From Propionibacteriaceae bacterium (lineage in GTDB: Bacteria; Actinomycetota; Actinomycetes; Propionibacteriales; Propionibacteriaceae): a stretch of DNA of 6,704 nt. The notes beneath the pieces were generated by a model. The model had not been told where the DNA came from and did not search any database. It was given only the letters and a program-made list of their open reading frames with translations. Location: assembly GCA_031282235.1 (NCBI GenBank), contig JAITED010000025.1:1-6704 (forward strand). Reading direction: 5' to 3'. Positions 1 to 5,528 of this stretch are shown piece by piece. Numbering within the stretch: position 1 is the first letter of the stretch; every line of letters begins with the position of its first letter. Both the position numbers and the translations under genes were made by a program.

Positions 1-2574
1 GAGACCTTAGTCGGGCGGGCAGTGGGGGATGAGGAACCTAGGGGGGAGCAGGTGGAGGTTGAAGGAGTGGCGGAGTTAGAGGTTGGGGGAGCGGTAGCTC
101 AGGTAGTGGAGGATGAGGAGCCGACGGGGGAACCGGTGGAGGTTGAAGAAGTGGTGGAGTTAGAGGTTGGGGGAACGGTAGGGCAAGAGGTTGGGGAAGC
201 GGAGTCCACTGCTACTGCGGCGACCGTAGTCGGGCGGGCAGTGGGGGATGAGGAACCTATGGGGGAGCAGGTGGAGGTTGAAGGAGTGGTGGAGTTAGAG
301 GTTGGGGGAACAGTAGGGCAAGAGGTTGAAGGAGTAGCGGAGTTAGAGATTGGGGAAGTGGTAGCTCAGGTAGTGGAGGATGAAGTGGCGACGGCGGAGC
401 AGGTGGAGGCGGTGGCAGCGGTACGGTCAATGGCGGTGGATGCGGGACGGACGCGGGGGCAGTCGACGGGGAATGCAGAGCGGGCGCAAGCGCTGGCGCT
501 GTATCGGCGGTATCGACCAGATACGTTTGATGAGGTTATTGGGGAGGAACATGTCACGGGGCCGTTGAAGCGGGCGCTGGCTAACAATCGCGTCAATCAT
601 GCGTATCTTTTTTCGGGGCCGCGCGGGTGTGGCAAGACGACTAGTGCGCGTATTTTGGCACGCTGCCTCAACTGTGAACAGGGGCCGACGGCTACTCCTT
701 GTGGGGAGTGCCGCAGTTGCCGGGAGTTAGCTACCGGCGGGCCGGGTTCCGTTGATGTGATTGAGATAGACGCGGCTTCGCACGGGCAGGTTGATGATGC
801 CCGTGACCTACGTGACAAGGTGTATTACGTGCCGGTCAACTCGCGCTACAAGATTTATATCATCGACGAAGCGCACATGGTTACCACGCAGGGGTTCAAC
901 GCGCTGTTGAAAGTGGTGGAGGAACCGCCGCCCCACGTCAAGTTCATCTTCGCTACCACTGAGCCGGAGAAAGTGATTGACACCATCCGCTCGCGCACCC
1001 ATCACTATCCGTTCCGGTTGGTGCCGCCGAAAGTGATGCAAATCTATCTGAAAACCATCTGTGATGAAGAAGGCGTTAGCGTTGAAGATGGGGTGTTGCC
1101 GTTGGTAGTACGAGCCGGGGCTGGGTCGGTGCGCGATTCGCTCTCGGTGCTCGACCAACTGCTGGGTGCTGCCGGAGCTAACGGGGTTACGTATAAACAC
1201 GCCTCAACTCTGCTCGGCTACACCCCGGAGTGGCTGCTGGACGAACTGGTGGACGCTTTCGGTAACGCCGACGGCAAAGGCGTGTTTACCGCCGTTGACA
1301 GGGTGATTGAGGTGGGGTTAGACCCCAGACACTTCACCGAAGATTTGTTGCAGCGCCTGCGAGACCTCATCATCGTAGCGCGGGTGCCGGAAGCTGTGAG
1401 TTCCGGGTTGCTCGACCTCCCCGAACAGCAGGCTGTGAAATACGCCGAACAGGCCGACAAACTAGGCGCTGGGGAACTGACGCGCGCCGCTGAAATCGTA
1501 GCCGATGGTTTGACGGCGATGCGCGGGACAACAACCCCTAGGCTGCACCTAGAGCTGCTGTGTTCTCGGGTGCTACTGCCCAGTTCCGACTCCGGGGCAC
1601 GTTCCATACTGGCGCGGGTGGAACGTTTAGAGAAAACGATAGCCGCTGGCGGGCAGACGCCCCCTAGCGGGGCGATACGCCCGGGGCTACCAGTTACGCA
1701 ATCTCCGGTGGGGCAGCGCCCGGTGGTGCAGCCCGGAGTGGTGCAACCTCCAACGACGCAACTTCCGGCGACGCAACCCCCAACGACGCAACCTCCGGCA
1801 GTACCACGCCCAGTGGTACAACCTCCGGAGATGCAACCGGCAGCAGCGGTTGCTACGCAAACCTCGGCAGCGTGGCAACAGCGCCCGCCGGATGTGCAGC
1901 GCCCGCCTAGTGGTCAGGTTTTACGCGAACAACCAGTGCCGACGCCACCCCAACCACCCGTAGCCCAACCCCCAGCTGCAACGAGCGATGTCACTGGGGT
2001 GTGGAGCCGGTTGCTGGCGGCGCTCATGGAGAAGAAGGTTTACCGCGCCTTGTTGTCGCAGTTCCAGCCGGTGGATATTGACGGCGATGTGCTGGTGATA
2101 ACGTCACAACCGTCTTTGGTGCAGAGCCAAGGGGCGCGCGCTGCCGAGGTAGCGACTCAGATACTGCCCCGGGTCAGTGGTGGTGCGATACGGCAAGTGC
2201 GCGTAGTTGCTACTGGTATGGGCGCTCCACCCCCCGCAACCCCAAGCGCTCCGGCTATCGGGGCAACTTTCGCGCCGGCGGGGTCGGATAACTTAGGCGG
2301 TGTTTCGGGTCAGGCTGCGCAAAGCACTGGATATACCACTGGATATACCACTGGATATACCCCGCCCCCAGCGGCAACGCCCCCCCCTGCGGCATCCCGT
2401 CCAGCATCCACTCCGACGCCGATTTCTTCGCAATCCCAAGCTAACAACGCCATCCCCGTCCCCGATGAGGAGTTCGAGGCTAGCGACGACGACGTGACGA
2501 TTGTGGCAGCGGATGCTGTAGGGCTGCTCGCAAAAGCGTTTGGAGCTGAGATAATCTCCGAGGAGGGGGCGTAG
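1..2574 (+). CDS. dnaX: DNA polymerase III subunit gamma/tau (clamp loader), 5' end open, with repeat-built N-terminal extension
   Basis: ATPase subunit of the clamp loader, which opens the beta sliding clamp and places it on primed DNA; tau also links loader and polymerase. Residues are numbered from GTG 22. The core starts at ALALYRRYRP (about 160). Walker A GPRGCGKT is at 199-206. The zinc cysteines are C218, C227, C230 and C233, with the same spacing as in E. coli. DEAH is at 282-285, sensor 1 ATTEP near 311-315, the arginine-finger SR(T) at 324-325, and sensor 2 GSVRDS has its Arg at 371. A Pro/Gln-rich linker (about 555-655) precedes a C-terminal domain from about 658, then a low-complexity tail. 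The frame has no stop back to base 1, so the start is unresolved. Candidates are upstream of the window, GTG 22, ATG 259 (AGGA 4 bases upstream) and ATG 430 (714 aa, the conventional length, but no well-spaced Shine-Dalgarno site). Identity is near certain; the start is not. Confidence 0.95.
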   Translation, partial: ETLVGRAVGDEEPRGEQVEVEGVAELEVGGAVAQVVEDEEPTGEPVEVEEVVELEVGGTVGQEVGEAESTATAATVVGRAVGDEEPMGEQVEVEGVVELEVGGTVGQEVEGVAELEIGEVVAQVVEDEVATAEQVEAVAAVRSMAVDAGRTRGQSTGNAERAQALALYRRYRPDTFDEVIGEEHVTGPLKRALANNRVNHAYLFSGPRGCGKTTSARILARCLNCEQGPTATPCGECRSCRELATGGPGSVDVIEIDAASHGQVDDARDLRDKVYYVPVNSRYKIYIIDEAHMVTTQGFNALLKVVEEPPPHVKFIFATTEPEKVIDTIRSRTHHYPFRLVPPKVMQIYLKTICDEEGVSVEDGVLPLVVRAGAGSVRDSLSVLDQLLGAAGANGVTYKHASTLLGYTPEWLLDELVDAFGNADGKGVFTAVDRVIEVGLDPRHFTEDLLQRLRDLIIVARVPEAVSSGLLDLPEQQAVKYAEQADKLGAGELTRAAEIVADGLTAMRGTTTPRLHLELLCSRVLLPSSDSGARSILARVERLEKTIAAGGQTPPSGAIRPGLPVTQSPVGQRPVVQPGVVQPPTTQLPATQPPTTQPPAVPRPVVQPPEMQPAAAVATQTSAAWQQRPPDVQRPPSGQVLREQPVPTPPQPPVAQPPAATSDVTGVWSRLLAALMEKKVYRALLSQFQPVDIDGDVLVITSQPSLVQSQGARAAEVATQILPRVSGGAIRQVRVVATGMGAPPPATPSAPAIGATFAPAGSDNLGGVSGQAAQSTGYTTGYTTGYTPPPAATPPPAASRPASTPTPISSQSQANNAIPVPDEEFEASDDDVTIVAADAVGLLAKAFGAEIISEEGA
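8..409 (+). repeat. In-frame mosaic repeat array encoding acidic Val/Glu/Gly-rich segment
   Basis: A block beginning TAGTCGGGCGGGCAGTGGGG at base 8 recurs at base 227, an offset of 219 bases or 73 codons. Inside it a shorter unit recurs with an 84-base (28-codon) offset, for example GTGGAGGTTGAAG at 52 and 136, and again at 271. The second large copy is rearranged: modules such as GGTAGCTCAGGTAGTGGAGG (about 87 and 360) and GGTAGGGCAAGAGGTTG appear in a different order. All offsets keep the reading frame, and the translation repeats DEEP, VEVE, ELEVGG and VAQVVEDE. The plus strand is strongly purine-rich. The array may continue left of the window. Confidence 0.85.
1690..1845 (+). repeat. Pro/Gln/Thr-rich coding repeats in the DnaX linker
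   Basis: The frame encodes repeated PVVQP, PTTQP and PATQP pentads. The block CCAACGACGCAAC occurs twice 30 bases apart (starting near 1750 and 1780) with TTCCGGCGACGCAAC between them. Proline-rich, poorly conserved linkers are usual between the AAA+ core and the tau-specific domains, so this probably acts as a flexible tether. The repeat structure suggests length change by slippage or unequal exchange. Confidence 0.7.
2326..2361 (+). repeat. Three perfect tandem copies of a 12-base unit in dnaX
   Basis: ACTGGATATACC is repeated three times without mismatch (2326-2337, 2338-2349, 2350-2361) and encodes TGYT three times. It lies in the low-complexity C-terminal tail of DnaX, before a Pro/Ala/Thr-rich run. 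The unit is a multiple of three, so gain or loss of copies would keep the frame. Perfect identity suggests a recent expansion. Confidence 0.9.
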
Positions 2575-2643
2575 TGTGTCAGCTGGTGTTCCACTAAAAT
2601 CATCAAACCAACGTAAAAGCATGAAAAGTGCGAAAGGTATATC

Positions 2644-2648
2644 GGAGG
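2644..2648 (+). promoter_or_regulatory. Ribosome binding site deciding the ybaB start
   Basis: GGAGG sits six bases before ATG 2655. This fixes the start there rather than at the in-frame GTG 2628, which would add nine residues and has no comparable site. It is the clearest Shine-Dalgarno sequence in the window. A TAAAAT hexamer at 2595-2600 in the 80-base dnaX-ybaB gap resembles a -10 box but lacks a convincing -35 partner, so I do not call a promoter. Confidence 0.8.
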
Positions 2649-2654
2649 TCAGCT

Positions 2655-2978
2655 ATGTTTCCTGAAGGTTTTGATTTCAACGACCTATTGGCGCAGGCGC
2701 AACAACTGCAAGAACAGATGCTCAACGCGCAATCGCAGTTACAGGCCACCAGCCACGTCGGCACGTCCGGCGGCGGGTTGGTGTCAGTGGTGTTACGCGG
2801 TGACGGCGAGTTGGAGCGCGTAGACATTAACCCCGCCGCAGTGGATTTAGACGACCTAGAAGCGCTCGGCGACCTCATCGTGGCGGCCTTCCGGGATGCC
2901 AACGCCCAAGTGAAAACTGCCGCCACCGCCGCGCTGCCGCAAGTTCCCGGTTTTGACCCCTCTCAGTTGGGTTTGTAA
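2655..2978 (+). CDS. ybaB: YbaB/EbfC family nucleoid-associated DNA-binding protein
   Basis: Small protein of 107 aa, close to the 109 aa of E. coli YbaB. Family members are dimers that bind DNA without strong sequence specificity and associate with the nucleoid; a role beside RecR in repair is inferred from the constant gene neighbourhood. Visible hallmarks are an N-terminal amphipathic, Gln-rich helix (about residues 8-31, LLAQAQQLQEQM), a glycine-rich turn (GTSGGG, 36-41), the beta segment VSVVLRGDGELERVDINP (about 43-60), and a C-terminal helix with DLIVAAFRDAN. The GGAGG site six bases upstream supports ATG 2655. It lies 80 bases after dnaX and 8 bases before recR, so it is almost certainly co-transcribed with recR. 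The family assignment is firm; the exact cellular role is not settled for this family. Confidence 0.92.
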   Translation: MFPEGFDFNDLLAQAQQLQEQMLNAQSQLQATSHVGTSGGGLVSVVLRGDGELERVDINPAAVDLDDLEALGDLIVAAFRDANAQVKTAATAALPQVPGFDPSQLGL

Positions 2979-2981
2979 GGG
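2977..2981 (+). promoter_or_regulatory. Ribosome binding site for recR, overlapping the ybaB stop codon
   Basis: AAGGG begins inside the TAA stop of ybaB and ends five bases before ATG 2987. It supports ATG 2987 over GTG 2981, whose G is the last base of this site. Resulting RecR begins MYDGAIQNLID, as expected for actinobacterial RecR. The arrangement suggests translational coupling of ybaB and recR. Confidence 0.65.
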
Positions 2982-2986
2982 TGGCT

Positions 2987-3583
2987 ATGTACGACGGAGC
3001 TATCCAGAACCTCATTGACCACTTCGCCCGACTGCCCGGCATCGGGCCGAAGTCGGCGCAGCGTATCGTGTTCTGGATGCTGGACCAGAGCGCGGAAGAT
3101 GTGGCAGAGTTCTCCGCCGCGCTCACGCAGTTCAAAGCCGAAGTGCATTTTTGTCAGGTGTGTTTCAGCGCCTGTGAGGGCGATATCTGCCGCATCTGTG
3201 CCGACGAGCGCCGCGACCACAGCGTAATCTGCGTAGTGGAGGAGTCCAAGGATGTGTTTGCGATAGAGCGCACCCGGGAGTTCCGGGGCCGCTATCACGT
3301 ACTTGGTGGCCACCTTTCGCCCATCGACGGCAGTGGCCCCGAAAACCTACACTTGCGCGAACTGATGTCCAGACTCGCTGTCGAACCGGTCACTGAAATC
3401 ATCATCGCCACCAACCCGAACGTGAACGGCGACGCCACCTGTGCCTACATCACCCGGCTGCTGCGCCCCTTTGCGGACATAAAAGTGAGCCGTCTAGCCT
3501 CCGGGCTACCGGTGGGTGGCGATTTGGAGTACGCAGACGAAGTGACGCTTGGCCGGGCTTTCAGTGGCCGTACTGCACTTTAA
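2987..3583 (+). CDS. recR: Recombination mediator protein RecR
   Basis: RecR works with RecO and RecF to load RecA onto gapped DNA; it forms a ring-like oligomer around DNA. From ATG 2987 it is 198 aa, against 201 aa in E. coli. Domains run in the usual order: a helix-hairpin-helix (LPGIGPKSAQRI, residues 16-27), a four-cysteine zinc motif (C56, C59, C68, C71, spacing as in E. coli), a Toprim domain starting at VICVVEE (80-86) and containing FRGRYHVLGG (99-108), and a C-terminal end GGDLEYADEVTLGRAF. An oddity is the Toprim segment TNPNVNGDAT, where many RecR proteins, including E. coli, have a Glu before the Gly (TNPTVEGEAT). An annotation from GTG 2981 would add only two residues. It ends 25 bases before a predicted terminator. 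Confidence 0.96.
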   Translation: MYDGAIQNLIDHFARLPGIGPKSAQRIVFWMLDQSAEDVAEFSAALTQFKAEVHFCQVCFSACEGDICRICADERRDHSVICVVEESKDVFAIERTREFRGRYHVLGGHLSPIDGSGPENLHLRELMSRLAVEPVTEIIIATNPNVNGDATCAYITRLLRPFADIKVSRLASGLPVGGDLEYADEVTLGRAFSGRTAL

Positions 3584-3607
3584 CAAGGAATAATACGAAA
3601 CATTGCT

Positions 3608-3637
3608 TACGAAAACCGCCGCCGGAGGTTTTACGTA
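3608..3637. terminator. Probable bidirectional terminator between convergent genes
   Basis: An inverted repeat pairs AAAACC (3612-3617) with GGTTTT (3627-3632). An inner CC/GG pair closes the loop across one G-A mismatch, and outer TACG/CGTA arms pair with one bulged A. The A-run on one side and the T-run on the other give a U-tract on transcripts from either direction. It lies 25 bases after the recR stop and directly after the stop of the opposing HTH gene, as expected for a shared terminator. The stem is interrupted, so strength is uncertain. Confidence 0.6.
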
Positions 3638-3638
3638 T

Positions 3639-4037
3639 TCACGCCCCGACCACTGCGGCGTTACGCATCTGCGCCTGATAGCGCATCACGTCCTCTAACA
3701 GCACCAACCGGTGTTTGCGGGGGCGTTCGTATGCAATCTGCCCCTCGTCCAACAGCCGTACTAAAGTGGGGCGGGAGATGCCGAGCAGTACGGCGGCTTC
3801 CGACGTGGTGAGCCGAGCCGTCACTCCGCTCAAAGCCACCCCCATCTGCTCTGACCAGATGGAGACCGCAGTACGCAACGTCTGCACAGTTTCGGTTGTG
3901 AGCGGCACCGAATGGTCACCAGCGCTCAACATCAACCCGTCCGGGTGTGCGGTGAGCAGGGAATCCAAATCCTGTAATCCACCCATATCGTGTGGGGGGA
4001 GCACTACGTGTTGTGCAGCATCGACGGTCACAGCCAT
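3639..4037 (-). CDS. HTH/excisionase-type DNA-binding protein, antitoxin-like, no toxin partner
   Basis: A 132-aa protein with a C-terminal winged-helix/HTH domain of the MerR/excisionase type. The segment RLTTSEAAVLLGISRPTLVRLL (residues 75-96) is split here as RLTTSEAAVLLG plus ISRPTLVRLL; it is followed by a wing region DEGQIAYERPRKHRLVLLEDV (97-117) ending near RYQAQ. Together with a preceding region like VPLTTETVQTLRTAV, this layout matches excisionase-family antitoxins that usually sit just upstream of a PIN-domain RNase gene and repress it. Here the gene ends at a terminator 55 bases from recR, so no such toxin follows. It may be a solitary antitoxin remnant or a regulator recruited to other targets, perhaps itself or the adjacent exporter. 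The ATG at 4037 has only a weak, distant GAAGG upstream. Domain call is good; the biological role is unknown. Confidence 0.8.
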   Translation of the reverse strand: MAVTVDAAQHVVLPPHDMGGLQDLDSLLTAHPDGLMLSAGDHSVPLTTETVQTLRTAVSIWSEQMGVALSGVTARLTTSEAAVLLGISRPTLVRLLDEGQIAYERPRKHRLVLLEDVMRYQAQMRNAAVVGA

Positions 4038-4043
4038 CAGACA

Positions 4044-4049
4044 ACCATA
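4044..4049 (-). promoter_or_regulatory. Possible -10 box of a leaderless promoter for the HTH gene
   Basis: Read on the minus strand, TATGGT lies six bases before the ATG at 4037. Transcription would then begin at or next to the start codon. This would explain the lack of a well-placed Shine-Dalgarno site, since leaderless mRNAs are common in actinobacteria. No good -35 element is seen at 16-18 bases, so the call is weak. Confidence 0.25.
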
Positions 4050-4122
4050 CCTTCGTGTTGCGCTGCGCGGTTACAAAAAGCAGAAAACGGACAGTTTGCG
4101 TTGTGCTCATGTAATGTGCGGA

Positions 4123-5466
4123 TTAGGCGGGTTCGTCGGTGGTCAATAGTTTTCCGTCGATGGATGCGACCCGCGCGGTGGCTCGTACTGCGCGTACTCC
4201 AGGGGCGCACAGCGTCGCCGCAGTGGCTATAAACATCACCACTCCGCAGGCAATCATGGTTTGGTGAATACCGATGAGGCTTGACACCGGGGCGGCGATG
4301 ATTAACCCCAGTGGGCCGAGACAGATGGAACCGAAGGCGTCGTATGCTGCAACCCGCGAGAGCCTGTCAGGTGGCACTTGGGTCTGTAGCGTGGTTGCCC
4401 ACTGCACGCTGAATATTTGGTTGCCAAACCCGGCGCAAAACATGGCCAATACGGCTGACCAGAGCGGCGCGGACAACCCCAACAGTGTGGTTGGGAAAGC
4501 CCAGAACAGCAGTAACATCACTCCGGCGAAGATGGGGCGGCTGGGCCTCCACAGGAACGACACCAGCACCCCGATGATAGCTCCACTGGCCTCACCGGCT
4601 AGCACTTTCGCCCAAGCCTGCGGGCCACCCAGCTCCGTCTCCGAAAGGTACGGCCCCAGAACGCCGTGCGCCGCCTCCAACATCATTACGATTACCGAGA
4701 ACGACAGTATCGTCACCCACAACCACTGCCGACTACGGAACTCGCCCCAGCCAGCCGCCAACTGTTTCAGCATTGATTCGGAGGTGCCCGCCGGGGCAGG
4801 TAGCGGCGGCAACAACATAGTGAGTACCACGCCGCAGAAGTAGACCGAGCCAGCTATCACCATAGCCACCCCGCCGCCTAAGAATGCCACCACGGCACCG
4901 GCCGCAATCAGCCCGAACAGCTTAGCGATGCTCATACCCATCGCCAGCCAAGAGTTCCCCTGCTGCAAAAACTGCGGCGGTGTCACTTCGGGGATGATGC
5001 CGGTCAACGCCGGATAAATCACCGAACTAGCGATACCCCCCAGCACCGCCAGCGAGCAATACGCCCAGAGGCTACGCACGTCAAGCAACATCAGCACGCC
5101 CATAGACGCCCAAGACACAAAATTGACGCTCTGCCCCACCCGTAAAACCCACACTCGCGGCAACCGGTCGGCAATCACGCCCCCAAACAGTGCGAGCAGT
5201 ACCTCCGGGAAAGTCTGTGCTACCAGCACTAGCGATAGGAACGTCTTATCGTTCCCAGTCAACTGCAAAATGCCGAACGCTAACGCCACTGGCTCGAACG
5301 AAAATCCCAGCATGTTGAGGGTACGCGCAGCTAGCAGCACCGTGAATGGACGGTGCCGCAACAACTCCAAGTTAGACGCGCGCACAGCTAACCATCGTTG
5401 CACGTTTTGGCGCAACTGTCGATTCGGGCGCAATTTAGAATGTTCGCTTATCATCCGGCGAATCAT
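4123..5466 (-). CDS. Major facilitator superfamily transporter, exporter-like (DHA3/EntS type)
   Basis: A 447-aa integral membrane protein, a usual length for the 12-helix MFS. A basic cytoplasmic N-terminus of about 40 residues is followed by hydrophobic segments from about residue 41, 76, 110, 133 and 174, and a second half with similar spacing. MFS motif A appears after the second helix as GGVIADRLPRV (95-105), with the conserved Asp100 and Arg101. LLRHRPFTVLLAARTLNMLG and QGNSWLAMGMSIAKLFGLIA resemble proton-driven drug or siderophore exporters of the MFS_3/EntS group. The substrate cannot be told from sequence. ATG 5466 and ATG 5454 are both possible starts; neither has a strong Shine-Dalgarno site. 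It lies 56 bases downstream of alr in the same direction, so shared transcription is plausible. Export rather than import is inferred from family resemblance. Confidence 0.88.
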   Translation of the reverse strand: MIRRMISEHSKLRPNRQLRQNVQRWLAVRASNLELLRHRPFTVLLAARTLNMLGFSFEPVALAFGILQLTGNDKTFLSLVLVAQTFPEVLLALFGGVIADRLPRVWVLRVGQSVNFVSWASMGVLMLLDVRSLWAYCSLAVLGGIASSVIYPALTGIIPEVTPPQFLQQGNSWLAMGMSIAKLFGLIAAGAVVAFLGGGVAMVIAGSVYFCGVVLTMLLPPLPAPAGTSESMLKQLAAGWGEFRSRQWLWVTILSFSVIVMMLEAAHGVLGPYLSETELGGPQAWAKVLAGEASGAIIGVLVSFLWRPSRPIFAGVMLLLFWAFPTTLLGLSAPLWSAVLAMFCAGFGNQIFSVQWATTLQTQVPPDRLSRVAAYDAFGSICLGPLGLIIAAPVSSLIGIHQTMIACGVVMFIATAATLCAPGVRAVRATARVASIDGKLLTTDEPA

Positions 5467-5468
5467 CA

Positions 5469-5482
5469 GCCCAAATCTGGGC
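5469..5482 (-). other. Short hairpin just upstream of the MFS start codon
   Basis: On the minus strand GCCCA-GATT-TGGGC can form a five-base-pair stem with a four-base loop, ending two bases before the ATG at 5466. It covers the position where a ribosome binding site would lie. It might limit translation of the transporter, or be chance given its small size. Confidence 0.3.
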
Positions 5483-5516
5483 GAGTTTTGCTGCGGGTTA
5501 CTGCTGCGATACGACC

Positions 5517-5528
5517 CGTTAGCTAACG
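5517..5528. other. Perfect 12-base palindrome over the alr stop codon
   Basis: CGTTAGCTAACG is its own reverse complement and includes the TAG stop of alr (5523-5525). It has no loop, so it is not a typical terminator; a dimeric protein could bind it, or it may be chance. The codons for the C-terminal residues VYVR of alr overlap its neighbour region, which limits how freely it could have evolved. Confidence 0.35.

Noticed and set aside
8..409. CRISPR array
   Set aside because: Repeats are long, degenerate, mosaic and without unique equal-length spacers, and they keep one open reading frame.
607..614. Programmed frameshift site in dnaX for making gamma
   Set aside because: The only notable homopolymer is a run of six T at the Walker A region, where a shift would destroy the ATPase. 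No A-AAA-AAG-type heptamer followed by a hairpin is present in dnaX.
808..1200. 130-codon minus-strand open frame
   Set aside because: It is antisense to the AAA+ core of dnaX, which is clearly the coding strand.
2628..2654. Nine-residue upstream extension of ybaB from GTG 2628
   Set aside because: The GGAGG site lies inside this stretch at the right distance for ATG 2655, and the family begins at or near that residue.
3715..4149. 144-codon plus-strand open frame
   Set aside because: It overlaps the whole HTH gene in antisense; the minus-strand protein has a clear HTH domain and this one has none.
4274..4843. 189-codon plus-strand open frame
   Set aside because: It lies antisense within the MFS gene, its protein has no recognisable domain, and it has no supporting ribosome binding site.
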